DNA from: Paenibacillus sp. FSL R7-0204
GTDB taxonomy: Bacteria > Bacillota > Bacilli > Paenibacillales > Paenibacillaceae
Length of the DNA stretch: 64,000 nucleotides
Assembly: GCF_038002225.1 (NCBI RefSeq)
Contig: NZ_JBBOCA010000002.1
Location: 1-64,000, forward strand
Direction of reading: 5' to 3'
The stretch's first letter is position 1. Each line of letters starts with the position of its first letter. The position numbers and the translations under genes are program-made. Positions 1 through 10,141 of this stretch are shown piece after piece. Below the pieces are notes generated by a model. The model was not told where the DNA came from. It made no database searches and was given only the letters and a program-made list of their open reading frames with translations.

Positions 1-887
<887 letters not shown>

Positions 888-1086
888 TTCCCAGTCTCCT
901 TTAACGACAGATTTGTATTGTTCTGATAGATTGTCCTTTCCTCGCTTAATCTATCTTTTAACTACATAGAAGCTAGCAGCAGAAAGATGGATCAATATAG
1001 TAATATTCTGCGATTCCGGCACGGTGTGTGCAGTAGAGCTAGATTCCGGCAGGCATCCCGTATAAATAGGAGACAACACAAAGAGA

Positions 1087-1125
1087 ACCTCCCCTCAGCC
1101 GCAATGGCCGGGAAAGGTCCCTGAA
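1087..1125 (-). terminator. Possible terminator after the orphan binding-protein gene
   Basis: An imperfect stem (AACCTCCCC on the plus strand against GGGAAAGGT) lies just downstream of the stop at 1138 on the minus strand and is followed by a TC-rich tract. Pairing is imperfect, so this is tentative. Confidence 0.35.
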
Positions 1126-1137
1126 TATAAGCCTATT

Positions 1138-2613
1138 CTATTCCCGTCCGCTGCTTGAACGGCTCTGCAGACTCTCCCCCAATAACGGGGAACGGGGATC
1201 GAACTGCGGGTAGATATACTCCTCACGCCGAAAAGAATACCCGGTAGCTGCAATATCCAGCATCTGATTCAGCCGTTCACTCTCGCTGCCCAGTCCCTGG
1301 TCCAGCGGAATATCCCCCGCGATGATCCGCAGGTACAGCTGCATTCTTGGGCGGTCACCTGAATAACGCGGCTCCATCGACACCGTACTCGGGTCGTATT
1401 GGTCCATGATCTGCGGGGAGAGCGGATAGATCGATTCTGCTGCGGTGGGATAGAATTCCCTGAAGTGGCGCAGCCCATGTGAAGCGCCCGGCTTATCCAT
1501 AATCCCGTCTGTCACCGGGAGGGCGAGCGCCTGCTGGTACAGCATGCCCAGGAAACCCTGCGATTGAAGAAATCGCCAGACCTTCACCGCAGCCTCCCGG
1601 CTCTGCGATGCACTGTTCACCACCAGCGGAGCATGAGGGACCATCATCAGGGCCCCGGCCCCGCGCCGTGACAGGTCCGCTGCCGGAGGGAGCGCTACCC
1701 CCCAGTCATCCTTAGGCATATACTCCTGCAGCCTTACATAATCTTTGCTGGTAACATACATCATGCCGATATTGCCGTCCGCGAATTGCCGGAGCGCACT
1801 GCTCAGCTTCAGCAGAGTCTCCCCCGGATAGAGACTGCCCTGCCGCTTCATCTCCCGTACCATTTGCAGCCAGGGAGCATACACACTCAGGTCATAACGG
1901 CCCGACCGGTAATCATAAAGATAATAACCGCTGTAGGTATTCGATAGCTCCAGTCCAGCCTGAAGACTGGCCCGGCTATCCCCGGCGGGCAACGCGAAGC
2001 CGTATTTGTTCACCGGTGCTCCGGCCCGGCTGATCTGCAGGGCTGCCTGCTCCAGTGCAGCGAAGGTAAGCGGAGGCTGCTCCGGGTCAAGTCCCGCGGT
2101 CCGGAACAATTGCTTATTGTAGATCAGTCGCACGGTATCAATACTGGAGGGCATGAAGTAGATTCCGCCCTTGAACAACGGGCCTGACGCGAACTTCCTG
2201 GCCCATACCGGGAAGCGCAGCAGCCATGCGGCATCCAGCTCCGCAGACAGATTAGCGAGATACCCCTTGTTGACATAAGTCGCCAGCCAAGCGTTATCGA
2301 CACTGAACACATCCGGTCCCTGCCCGGAGGTCATCAGCATATTCAAGGTATCGTCGTATGCGTCTGTAGCAAGGTTCATCACTACAATCTCAATCTGATC
2401 GGGATTTGTTTTATTATAATGGCTGATGGCGTTCTTCACTTCCAGGTTCTCCATCCAGTCAGACAGGGCGATCCTCACCCGGGTGGCCTGTGCCGCCGGT
2501 ACGGCCTTCTCATCCGGAGTGAGGTCCGGCAGCAGCGGGCGGTTATAACCAAGAGTGTAAATAGCCAGCCCGCAGCCTAAGACGGCAATAAGATAGAACA
2601 GTAACCTTTTCAC
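1138..2613 (-). CDS. Extracellular solute-binding protein, family 1 (orphan, likely sensor partner)
   Basis: A 491-residue protein of the sugar-ABC binding-protein family (COG1653 type). The GTG start at 2613 has AGGAGG six bases upstream. The N-terminus (MKRLLFYLIAVLGCGLAIY) is a single hydrophobic segment with a poor lipobox (VLGC), so it may be membrane-anchored or a lipoprotein. Typical family signatures are present: a region containing GPDVFSVDNAWLATYVNKG near residues 100-118 and the long alternating hinge fold. No permease genes lie beside it. Instead it is divergent from a YesM-type kinase at 2693, sharing about 80 bp of control region. This suggests it delivers a bound sugar to the kinase sensor domain, or serves permeases encoded elsewhere. 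Confidence 0.8.
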   Translation of the reverse strand: MKRLLFYLIAVLGCGLAIYTLGYNRPLLPDLTPDEKAVPAAQATRVRIALSDWMENLEVKNAISHYNKTNPDQIEIVVMNLATDAYDDTLNMLMTSGQGPDVFSVDNAWLATYVNKGYLANLSAELDAAWLLRFPVWARKFASGPLFKGGIYFMPSSIDTVRLIYNKQLFRTAGLDPEQPPLTFAALEQAALQISRAGAPVNKYGFALPAGDSRASLQAGLELSNTYSGYYLYDYRSGRYDLSVYAPWLQMVREMKRQGSLYPGETLLKLSSALRQFADGNIGMMYVTSKDYVRLQEYMPKDDWGVALPPAADLSRRGAGALMMVPHAPLVVNSASQSREAAVKVWRFLQSQGFLGMLYQQALALPVTDGIMDKPGASHGLRHFREFYPTAAESIYPLSPQIMDQYDPSTVSMEPRYSGDRPRMQLYLRIIAGDIPLDQGLGSESERLNQMLDIAATGYSFRREEYIYPQFDPRSPLLGESLQSRSSSGRE

Positions 2614-2628
2614 ACTGCACCTCCTGCG

Positions 2629-2658
2629 TTGACATCCTGACTTTACGCGTTTTACAAT
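2629..2658 (+). promoter_or_regulatory. Sigma-A-type promoter of the kinase/regulator operon
   Basis: TTGACA at 2629-2634 and TACAAT at 2653-2658 are separated by 18 bp. The -10 box overlaps an ATG at 2657 that would otherwise extend the kinase reading frame, which supports the downstream start at 2693. Confidence 0.7.
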
Positions 2659-2692
2659 GTATACCAGTTATTACCTCGGAAGGAGGACTCCG

Positions 2693-4585
2693 ATGAAGAA
2701 ATATTACGATTCGTTGTCGAAGGCACTCTTCCTCTATAACTTCAGCATCCGCAGCCGCCTGATTCTCTACTTCCTCTTCCTTGTTCTTCTCCCGACTACG
2801 ATCATCTCGGTCACCATCTATAACAAATCCGCCGGGATCATTACCCGGAATATGAATACATCGATTGAGAATAACTTCAATCTGGTTCAGGATAATCTGG
2901 CCCGGCGGTTCGAAGCCGCCAATCAATCCATGACTGCGCTGTACCTGAATTCTGAATTCGCGGACCTCATCTCCTCCAACCGGCCAACAGACAGTACCGG
3001 AATCATTAATGAACTGGCAGCCCTTAGCAAAATCCTTGAGGATTTCCCCGCGAACGGGACCTCCGGCAGCAACTTCGTTCCTATGCTCTATATGCTGAAC
3101 CGGCCGGAATATACCCAATATAATTTCTCGCGGCGTGTATTCAATATCGATCTTATCACCTTGAAGCCCTGGTACTTAGGCATTCCGGCCAAAGCCGATT
3201 TTGCCGTGGTCGGCCTTAGCTCGCTGGATTCCAGATTCACCCTCAAATTCGCGAAGCGCCTGTTCGGCATCCGGCATGCACAGCTGCCCTATGTCGGACT
3301 GCTCACCCTCGATATCCCGGCGGCCGAATTCAGCACGCTCCTGGAGCATTATAAGCCCACGCCCGGCAGTAAGGTCTATATCGCAGACAAGGCCGGAACC
3401 ATCGCCATCAGCCCTGAGCCGTCACTCATCGGCCAGAATATCGCTGCCCAGGATTATTACAGCAAGCTTAACCTGACTACAGACCATACTGACAACACCG
3501 GTAACCCATCCCCTCCAGACCACCCGTCCGCTCTGCATTCCTTCCGCCACTCCATCGGCAGCGAGGAGATGCTCGTCTCATACAAAACCCTGGAGAACAC
3601 CGGCTGGACCATCCTGTCCTTCTCGCCTGTCCGCGAGCTTAACGGGGAGCTGATCTCCTTCCGCCGGGTGATGTACGTCGTCATTGTCATCTGCATGCTC
3701 GTCTCCTTCCTGATGGCGCTGCTGCTGTCCGAGAATATCTCCGCACCCATCCGCAAGTTCATCCAGTCGATGTCGCATGCCGAGAGCGGAAACTTCAATA
3801 TCCCCATCCGCTACCGGCGCAAGGACGAATTCTCCTATTTATTCAACCGCTACAATAAGCTGCTCCAGCAGATTAAAGCGCTGATCGACAAGCTCTACGT
3901 CACCGAGCTGCGCAAAAAAGAAGCCGAACTGCAAATGCTCCAGGCCCAGATCAATCCGCATTTTCTCTACAATACCCTGGACTCCATTAACTGGATTGCC
4001 ATTAACCACGATATACCCGAGATCAGCAGCATGGTCACCTCGCTCTCGGATTTCTTCCGGTACAGCCTGAGCAAGGGCCGCAATATTATCCCGCTCCGTG
4101 ATGAGCTGCGGCAGGTCGAGAGCTATCTGCAGATTCAGCAGTTCCGCTTTCAGGACCGGCTTCACTATGAGCTGGAGGAGACGGACCGGGCGCTGGCAGA
4201 GGAATGTCTGGTGGTGAAGCTTAGTCTCCAGCCGCTGGTGGAGAATGCCCTGATTCACGGGATTCAGCAGCGGCGGGGCACCGGCACGATCCGCATCCGG
4301 GTAGAGCAGACGCAGGAGCTGCTTAGCATCTCCGTGTTCGACGATGGAATAGGCGCCGATCCCGCACGGCTGAACCAGCTGCTGGCAGACCCGCAGCCGG
4401 GCAATCAGTCTTACGGCATCCGCAATGTGCATATGCGGATCCGGCAGTTTTTTGGAGAGTCCTACGGCATCCGTTATTACGACAATACCGAAGACGACTG
4501 CGGTCTGCTGGCTGTCATCCGGTTCCCGGTGGTCACTACTTGGAATGAGGTGAATGAAGATGTTAACGATGATCATAGCAGATGA
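2693..4585 (+). CDS. Sensor histidine kinase, YesM/LytS-like family (His_kinase PF06580)
   Basis: A 630-residue membrane kinase. The ATG at 2693 is chosen because AAGGAGG lies seven bases upstream; an in-frame ATG at 2657 sits inside the promoter. Order: short cytoplasmic tail, membrane helix around residues 18-40, extracellular sensor domain of about 280 residues, second helix around 326-346, HAMP linker, then the His_kinase box QAQINPHFLYNT with phospho-acceptor His423, and an HATPase domain with the N-box LVENALIHGI and DDGIGAD. The family phosphorylates a partner AraC-type regulator in response to extracellular sugars. The gene overlaps the regulator that follows, so the two are co-translated. 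The divergent binding protein is a candidate sensor partner. Confidence 0.93.
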   Translation: MKKYYDSLSKALFLYNFSIRSRLILYFLFLVLLPTTIISVTIYNKSAGIITRNMNTSIENNFNLVQDNLARRFEAANQSMTALYLNSEFADLISSNRPTDSTGIINELAALSKILEDFPANGTSGSNFVPMLYMLNRPEYTQYNFSRRVFNIDLITLKPWYLGIPAKADFAVVGLSSLDSRFTLKFAKRLFGIRHAQLPYVGLLTLDIPAAEFSTLLEHYKPTPGSKVYIADKAGTIAISPEPSLIGQNIAAQDYYSKLNLTTDHTDNTGNPSPPDHPSALHSFRHSIGSEEMLVSYKTLENTGWTILSFSPVRELNGELISFRRVMYVVIVICMLVSFLMALLLSENISAPIRKFIQSMSHAESGNFNIPIRYRRKDEFSYLFNRYNKLLQQIKALIDKLYVTELRKKEAELQMLQAQINPHFLYNTLDSINWIAINHDIPEISSMVTSLSDFFRYSLSKGRNIIPLRDELRQVESYLQIQQFRFQDRLHYELEETDRALAEECLVVKLSLQPLVENALIHGIQQRRGTGTIRIRVEQTQELLSISVFDDGIGADPARLNQLLADPQPGNQSYGIRNVHMRIRQFFGESYGIRYYDNTEDDCGLLAVIRFPVVTTWNEVNEDVNDDHSR

Positions 4586-6176
4586 CGAGCCGTTTATCCG
4601 CAGCAGTCTGATCCGTGTGTTCGATTGGCAGGAAGAGTTCGGGATTGAGATTATCGGGGAAGCCTCGGACGGGCTGGAAGCGTACGAATTATGCCTGAAG
4701 CTCCGGCCGGACATCCTGTTCACCGACATTATGATGCCGCTAATGGGGGGACTTGAGGTAGCAGAGAAGCTGCGGGAGGCAGGCTGTGCCACCCGGATTA
4801 TTATTATCAGCGGCGCCCAGGACTTCTCCTACGCCCGGGAAGCACTGAAGGTGAACGCAGAGGGATATATTCTGAAGCCTGTCAAGCTGCCCGAGATCCG
4901 CAGTGTTTTCCTCCAGGCGGTGGCGAAGCTGACAGAGGAACGCGAGCAGCAGCTGGATATGAAGCAACTTAAGCAGCAGCTTCAAGACAATATGCCGCTG
5001 CTGCGGGAGAAATTCCTCCAGAATCTGATCGCTGGCCTCTACCGCAAGGAGGAGGAGATCTGGCAGAAGATACAGTATTTCGCCCTGCCCTTCCAGCAGG
5101 GGACGCTTCTCAGCGTCTGTGTGCTCCAGTTGGATGAATACCGGAGCGCGGTGGATAAATACTCGGAGGAGCACAAGCAGCTGCTTTATTTTTCTATCCA
5201 AAATATCATCCAGGAGAGCCTGGACAGCCACCCTTGCGCCATCAGCTTCGTGGCCAGCGAGAACGAGTTCATCCTGGTGTTCTGCACCCCGCAGACGCCT
5301 CCGTCCCACTCCATCTCCGGGACCTGCGGGCAGATTATTGCCAACATTCAGAAGTATCTGCGGCTGGATGCCTCCGTCGGCATCGGGCGGGCTTGTCCGC
5401 TGGCGGGCCAGCTTGAGGATTCCTATAAGGATGCGCTGGCCGCGCTGGTGTACAAATTCTATACTGGACCTGCCTCCGTCCTCTACATTAACGATATCCA
5501 GCCCGACACAGAGAAGCTGCAGAGCACCTTTATCTATAAACTCCAGGCCCGGCTGATGAATGAATTGAAGGCAGGACATACGGACTCCGTCACCCGGCTG
5601 ATGGAGCAGCTCTTTGGCGGGCTGGCCGGGCCCAAGCATAGAATTGAATATGTGCAGAGCCTCTGCGCGGAGATGATTTTCACCTCCGCCAGAGCGCTAT
5701 ATGAGATAGATGAGGATATCGGGCAGGTGCTGAGCGACCGGATTAGCATCATGGATAAGCTGTATCAGCAGACCACGATCACCGGCCTTAAGGCGTATAT
5801 GCTGTCGCTCCTGCATGACTTAAGCGCTTATGTAGCAGGCAAGAACACCTCCAGGAACAGCCGGATCGTCAGCAGCATCCGCACCATCGTTCAGGAGGGA
5901 TACGCCTCGGAGCTGTCTGTGTCCAGGATTGCCGAGGAGGTGTTTCTGACACCTAACTACATCAGCCTGCTGTTCAAGAAGGAGACCGGCGGAACCATTA
6001 CCGACTATATCACCCAAATCCGCATAGGCAAGGCGAAGGAGCTGCTGCTGACCACGGACCTGAAGGTCATGGAGATCTCGGAGCGGGTCGGCTATGAGAA
6101 TCCCCATTATTTCAGTACTGTTTTCAAAAAAACCACCGGTCTGCACCCGCTCAAGTTCCGTTCGGCCAAGGATTAG
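4560..6176 (+). CDS. Response regulator, YesN type (receiver plus AraC helix-turn-helix)
   Basis: A 538-residue two-component regulator. ATG 4560 is preferred over 4554 because the ribosome site GAGGTGA ends at 4553, leaving six bases to 4560 but none to 4554. The receiver domain has the acidic pair (IIADDE), phospho-acceptor Asp56 (FTDIMMP) and conserved Lys-Pro (YILKPVK). A long middle region of about 280 residues, typical of YesN proteins, leads to a C-terminal AraC domain (ELSVSRIAEEVFLTPNYISL and VMEISERVGYENPHYFS). It overlaps the end of the upstream kinase by 26 bp, its cognate partner. The target genes are not certain; the divergent binding-protein gene is the obvious first candidate. 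Confidence 0.93.
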   Translation: MLTMIIADDEPFIRSSLIRVFDWQEEFGIEIIGEASDGLEAYELCLKLRPDILFTDIMMPLMGGLEVAEKLREAGCATRIIIISGAQDFSYAREALKVNAEGYILKPVKLPEIRSVFLQAVAKLTEEREQQLDMKQLKQQLQDNMPLLREKFLQNLIAGLYRKEEEIWQKIQYFALPFQQGTLLSVCVLQLDEYRSAVDKYSEEHKQLLYFSIQNIIQESLDSHPCAISFVASENEFILVFCTPQTPPSHSISGTCGQIIANIQKYLRLDASVGIGRACPLAGQLEDSYKDALAALVYKFYTGPASVLYINDIQPDTEKLQSTFIYKLQARLMNELKAGHTDSVTRLMEQLFGGLAGPKHRIEYVQSLCAEMIFTSARALYEIDEDIGQVLSDRISIMDKLYQQTTITGLKAYMLSLLHDLSAYVAGKNTSRNSRIVSSIRTIVQEGYASELSVSRIAEEVFLTPNYISLLFKKETGGTITDYITQIRIGKAKELLLTTDLKVMEISERVGYENPHYFSTVFKKTTGLHPLKFRSAKD

Positions 6177-6188
6177 ACCGCCTCCGAG

Positions 6189-6917
6189 CTAGCGGATAAT
6201 ATAAGATTTCGTACCTATTCTGGAGAAGATGGCCGTTTTTGCATTCACTTTGGAGGAGAGCGGCGGGCTCAGCCGTGAGTTGCCAAGCGAAGCAATATAG
6301 GCAAAATCCGGGTGAAGCCCCTCATCCGCCAGATAGGCAGAGGTCCGGCTGCCCGGCACCCGCTCCCTGTTGAGCGAGGTTATCATCTGAGTGGCATTCT
6401 TAATTCCGAGCCCGTGTCCGTAGTAACTGTCTCTGGACAACATAATCGCGTTCTCCCCCTGCCATTCCGGCTTAGCCGGATCATGGTCGGGATTCTTGAA
6501 ATAGACTACATCGCCCGGCTGTAGCTCATTCCTGTTGAACGTGGTAATCAGCTTCAGATTGCTGTCATAGTTCCAGTCCCACAGGTACAGGCCGGTGAAA
6601 TATCGGTTGAAGGCCGCCTCTCCGATCATGTTGATGGTTGCTTTATAGAGAATCATCACCATCGCCATAGCACATTCGAAGGCATACAGCTGTCCATTGA
6701 CAAAAATATCATTAATCGCCGCCGAAGGAGTGACATTTGCATTCAGCTCAAATCCACCGCCTCCTGTACGTGTCCAGTACCTCGGATTGCAGCGGGAATT
6801 CTCGAAGGTCGAGAAATCTGTCCCCCCTACATTCATTGCCCGGGCTGCCGCAATAATCTCCCCCCGCATTCTGCTCTCAAAGGCCATATCCGCCGGAGCC
6901 GCGTATCCATACCCCAT
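6189..6917 (-). CDS. tgl: Protein-glutamine gamma-glutamyltransferase (spore coat transglutaminase)
   Basis: A 242-residue protein resembling Bacillus subtilis Tgl, which cross-links coat proteins such as GerQ through glutamine-lysine bonds in late sporulation. Recognisable shared blocks are the FE-RMR-IIAAA segment, YAFECAMAMVMILY with the likely catalytic Cys82, LYLWDWNY, and GDVVYFKNPDHDP-WQGENAIML, followed by GHGLGI. The ATG at 6917 has AAAGGGGG upstream. Compared with the B. subtilis protein the first roughly 34 residues are absent and an upstream in-frame stop rules out a longer start, while the C-terminus is about 30 residues longer. It converges on the regulator gene ending at 6176. 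Confidence 0.85.
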   Translation of the reverse strand: MGYGYAAPADMAFESRMRGEIIAAARAMNVGGTDFSTFENSRCNPRYWTRTGGGGFELNANVTPSAAINDIFVNGQLYAFECAMAMVMILYKATINMIGEAAFNRYFTGLYLWDWNYDSNLKLITTFNRNELQPGDVVYFKNPDHDPAKPEWQGENAIMLSRDSYYGHGLGIKNATQMITSLNRERVPGSRTSAYLADEGLHPDFAYIASLGNSRLSPPLSSKVNAKTAIFSRIGTKSYIIR

Positions 6918-6993
6918 TCTGCTTCCCCCTTTCGTCTTCTTGCCATGAAATATAGGTTATTGTACGTGTCGGGCCTCCTATTGGTGCGTAAAC

Positions 6994-7022
6994 AGCCCCC
7001 CGTAATCTATCCACGGGGAGCT
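6994..7022 (-). terminator. Hairpin after the DUF4127 gene
   Basis: AGCCCCCCGT and ACGGGGAGCT form a stem with a nine-base loop between the DUF4127 stop and tgl. There is no clean U-tract, so it may be a weak terminator or an attenuator ahead of tgl. Confidence 0.45.
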
Positions 7023-7040
7023 GCCGGTCAGAAACACCTA

Positions 7041-8741
7041 TTATTCTAACGTGACATGAGGATTCAAAGTAATTTCAAAAGCGCGGCCCCAAATATAATC
7101 GGGATCATCGTATGGGAGAACTGCACTGGCGTATTCGGAGAAGACCCAATGGCCCCCCTTAATCTGCCGGATACTGCACGCCGGTTCGGCACTGCCGATC
7201 AGGAAGGCGCCCGTCCCGGCAAGCGCGGCTGTGTGTGTCTGCATCCGCTCTCTCAGCAGAGCCTGAAGATGAGCGTAGTCCTCCGGGCTATTGAACAACA
7301 ACATGTTCTGATCTGTAAAAGTCGCAACATTCTCATACAATGAATGGGCTCTGGAGTACGTCCGGATTTCGCCAATCGCCAGCCTTTTGTAGAAGTAATC
7401 CTTCAGGAAGCGCTTGAACAATAGCGAGCCGTGAGCGTTAACTGCAAGATCCAGCGCCGCCGCATCGGTCTCTGTAACGACATAAGCATACCGGGCCTGG
7501 GCCATGCCCAGTGCGAGGCCGATTTTGTTCCCCGGCGTATTCCAGCCGCTGTATCCTAATAGCGCGCCAGTATGCCTGCTGCCCAGCAGAGCCTCAGTTA
7601 TACTTGCATCTGCTGCACCTGCGCCGACACAGTCAATCACTACCGAAGGGATGAGGCGGGAATTGTTATCCTCGATACGGTTAACCGCAGCCAGCGCCTG
7701 ATCCGCTGCTGTAATCGCGATAATCTCCACCTCACGGGCATCGCCTACCGCCTCTCCCCCCACAATATCCAGATGGCGCAGGATGTTCTGATGCACATCC
7801 ATATATTCATACGGACTCGTAAGGGTAGAGCCATGCGGTCCGAAATATTCAACGGTATACCTGGTTGTGGCTCCGTTCCGGTAGAGCTGATTCGCCATCC
7901 GCGCCAGTAAGGACTGTCCCAGTCCGTCTGCATCCGGGAGAATGATGGCCCGGTCCGGATTTTGACCCTGAGTCCCGCCCAGCCATTCATTAATGCCTGC
8001 TTCCATATATTGAATCTCGTTAATCTGCACGCCCTGAGTATTGGCATCATCCACACCGATAGCAAGGAAATCAATAGAGCCCTCCTGCGCCAGCACCTCC
8101 AGAATATAGCGGTTCGTCTTGAACTTATGCGCTCTGGTATTGTAATACTGCTCTTTATCAAAAGTAGCTGTACTGCCATAGGCACCCGTCGGGGACAGGT
8201 TATATCCGGTAAGAATATCTTCGAACTGCGTGAAGCTTCTGCGCGGCTGAAGCATGAAATTACGGGACTCCGTATACGCCGCGAGGTCCAGCCCTTCCGC
8301 AAAAGAGGTGGTGGCCAGCCTCATAATCGTATCCATTACATACACCGGCTTGTCCGGGTAAGCTTGCTTCACTTCACGGATGACGTTCAGCAGATTTGTA
8401 ATTGCAGCGTCATACGCCGGGTAGACACCGCCCGCATCCGCCCGGAGACGGCGGCTCCCAATCAATCCCCCGTAGGCAAGCATGTCCGCCGAGAGAATAT
8501 AACCGTCCACGGACGCCGCATGATCCAGAATAAATTGCCGGATTTTGGCGGTATCTCCGTAGGCCGGTGAGGAGGTGGTCAGCAGGGTTGTGCCTGATGC
8601 TGTCTTTTGCGAATCCAGGCGATTCTTAAGATCCGTTACATCCGGTGTGATCACATCAATGCCCGCCGATCTCCCCTGCACAATCACATCATCCAAATTA
8701 ACAGGCCGATCATCCAATGGTACATATAGCACTTTCTTCAT
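7041..8741 (-). CDS. DUF4127 family protein
   Basis: A 566-residue cytoplasmic protein matching the DUF4127 family by its N-terminal YVPLDDRPVN signature, the DGYILSADMLAYGGLIGSR block and a YSGWNTPGNKIG block near the middle. The function of the family is unknown. The conserved acidic and glycine motifs suggest an enzyme, but no reaction can be assigned. ATG 8741 is preferred over the GTG at 8750 because the ribosome site AGGGAG then has about ten bases of spacing instead of one. It lies upstream of tgl on the same strand with a hairpin between them, so a partial transcript into tgl is possible. Confidence 0.85.
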   Translation of the reverse strand: MKKVLYVPLDDRPVNLDDVIVQGRSAGIDVITPDVTDLKNRLDSQKTASGTTLLTTSSPAYGDTAKIRQFILDHAASVDGYILSADMLAYGGLIGSRRLRADAGGVYPAYDAAITNLLNVIREVKQAYPDKPVYVMDTIMRLATTSFAEGLDLAAYTESRNFMLQPRRSFTQFEDILTGYNLSPTGAYGSTATFDKEQYYNTRAHKFKTNRYILEVLAQEGSIDFLAIGVDDANTQGVQINEIQYMEAGINEWLGGTQGQNPDRAIILPDADGLGQSLLARMANQLYRNGATTRYTVEYFGPHGSTLTSPYEYMDVHQNILRHLDIVGGEAVGDAREVEIIAITAADQALAAVNRIEDNNSRLIPSVVIDCVGAGAADASITEALLGSRHTGALLGYSGWNTPGNKIGLALGMAQARYAYVVTETDAAALDLAVNAHGSLLFKRFLKDYFYKRLAIGEIRTYSRAHSLYENVATFTDQNMLLFNSPEDYAHLQALLRERMQTHTAALAGTGAFLIGSAEPACSIRQIKGGHWVFSEYASAVLPYDDPDYIWGRAFEITLNPHVTLE

Positions 8742-8874
8742 TGATGTCACGCTCCCTCTAGTTAGCAGATAGGCTCAGAACAGATGCCTTCACTATATAA
8801 GGAGATTTACACAGATAGATTACAACCAGAACAATAATTTTTTTTTGCCACGCGTCCATAAAAGGGAATATACA

Positions 8875-8902
8875 TTGACTCTAGTGTTTACAGTGTTAAA
8901 AT
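8875..8902 (+). promoter_or_regulatory. Candidate sigma-A promoter of the sigma-fragment/lysozyme patch
   Basis: TTGACT at 8875-8880 and TAAAAT at 8897-8902, 16 bp apart, about 100 bp upstream of the ATG at 9006. The surrounding DNA is markedly more AT-rich than the flanking genes. Confidence 0.5.
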
Positions 8903-9005
8903 ACAGGAACATTTGTTCTTATTATTTGGAAAATGGTTGTAAAAAAGGAATCTCATCTCTCTTTATTGTGTAGGAAGGAACTCTTCAAGAGGAAGGGGGC
9001 AGACA

Positions 9006-9234
9006 ATGAAACCGGATGATAGTTTAAATCGCCGTTTTATTTCGTACATGGCCAATCTTATCTATTACAACTCTATTAATTATGACAAAAAAAGAAGAAT
9101 GAAGGACACTCGGTTATGTCTACAACCTTAAGGACGAGGAGATAGCCCGAAAATTGGGTTACACCCAACAAAATATCTCCAAACACCGGTTAAAAGCTTT
9201 AGAAAAATTGCGCCGGTTACTAACGGAGGGATGA
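9006..9234 (+). pseudogene. Degenerate TcdR/UviA-like (ECF-type) sigma factor
   Basis: An ATG at 9006 with a purine-rich ribosome site opens a 40-codon frame (RRFISYMANLIYYNSINYDK) resembling the region-2 side of small extracytoplasmic sigma factors of the TcdR/UviA type, then stops at TAA. From about 9115, in another frame, the sequence reads YNLKDEEIARKLGYTQQNIS-KHRLKALEKLRR and ends at TGA 9232-9234. That is a region-4 helix-turn-helix. The middle of the gene is missing and the two halves are out of frame, so this is a deletion plus frameshift derivative. Intact relatives drive holin, toxin or bacteriocin genes, which fits the lysozyme downstream. Confidence 0.6.
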
Positions 9235-9241
9235 TAAGGAA

Positions 9242-9475
9242 ATGTTTACTCAATTATTAGTACAAGCACAACGAGACAAGGATTCGGAGGCGACATTGCA
9301 TATCCAGACTCATTTCTCTTTATATAATGTGAAGACAATATGGCATTGCAGAAAACTTGGGAATGGTGCTCTGGCTTTGATTCCTCCCTATTGTTCTTCT
9401 ACTAAAAATAATTTCAGGAGTGATTATTATGGCAAATCTAGGCACTGGCGGAGCAGACCTTATCAAATCGCATGA
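9242..9475 (+). pseudogene. Remnant of a second sigma/helix-turn-helix gene
   Basis: An ATG at 9242, seven bases after the preceding stop and with GGAGGG upstream, begins MFTQLLVQAQRDKDSEATLH. This resembles the first helix of small sigma-like proteins (LLxxAQxGDxEAxLxII), but the rest of the 77 codons resembles nothing I recognise and runs into the lysozyme start in a different frame. It is best read as a truncated N-terminus fused to unrelated frame. Low certainty. Confidence 0.35.
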
Positions 9476-10025
9476 GGGATTTTCCTTGAAATTTTATGGA
9501 GATCCTGTTGGGTATCCAACAGTTGGTTGGGGACATCTGATAACAAGGAATAAAACATATACTAAAAATACAACAGGTAATCCAAAGGATTCTCTTCTAA
9601 CCCAAGCACAAGCTGATGCTCTATCAAGCTCTTTGAATCTAGGTTATACTTCACCAATTTCTCAGTCTAAGGCAAATACTTTTTTCACTGAGGATACTGC
9701 TAAGGCTGTAGCAGCAGTAAATAAATTGTCACTTCCTAATGGCCATACACTTTCGCAAAATCAGTTTGATGCCCTTGTTTCGCTCACTTTTAATGGAGGT
9801 TCTGGGGTGCTAGCAACCGCTGATGTACAAGCTATGCTTAAATATGAGCAAATATATCCATCTTTTTATGGCCCAATTTCAACAAATGAGCTTAATAATT
9901 GTTCGAAATTGGTCAGCAAAGCATTTTCATATGATAGAAGTTTACAAAGACGAAGAAATGAAGAAGCAACTTTATTCTGTAAAGGCAGACAGTATACTCA
10001 CAAATATCCAGTATACACACTATAG
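9429..10025 (+). CDS. Phage-type lysozyme (glycoside hydrolase family 24)
   Basis: A 198-residue muramidase. ATG 9429 has AGGAG eight bases upstream. The catalytic Glu lies in the early motif LIKSHEGF, followed by the substrate-cleft signature GDPVGYPTVGWGH. The helix NGHTLSQNQFDALVSLTFN and the C-terminal RRRNEEATLFCKG block are standard for phage endolysins of this family. There is no signal peptide, so release would need a holin, and none is visible nearby. It is AT-rich and next to sigma-factor fragments, suggesting a relic of a prophage or of a UviA/UviB-like lytic secretion module. The insertion sequence begins 23 bp after its stop. Confidence 0.85.
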   Translation: MANLGTGGADLIKSHEGFSLKFYGDPVGYPTVGWGHLITRNKTYTKNTTGNPKDSLLTQAQADALSSSLNLGYTSPISQSKANTFFTEDTAKAVAAVNKLSLPNGHTLSQNQFDALVSLTFNGGSGVLATADVQAMLKYEQIYPSFYGPISTNELNNCSKLVSKAFSYDRSLQRRRNEEATLFCKGRQYTHKYPVYTL

Positions 10026-10141
10026 TTTAATCGTTTTACGGCATAAACAAGGGGCTGTCCCAAAAGTAGATACTCTACTGGTGGGAAAAAATCCCATGCC
10101 TTCTTAAAAGATGAATTTGTAAGAAAGGGAGCGATTCTCCG

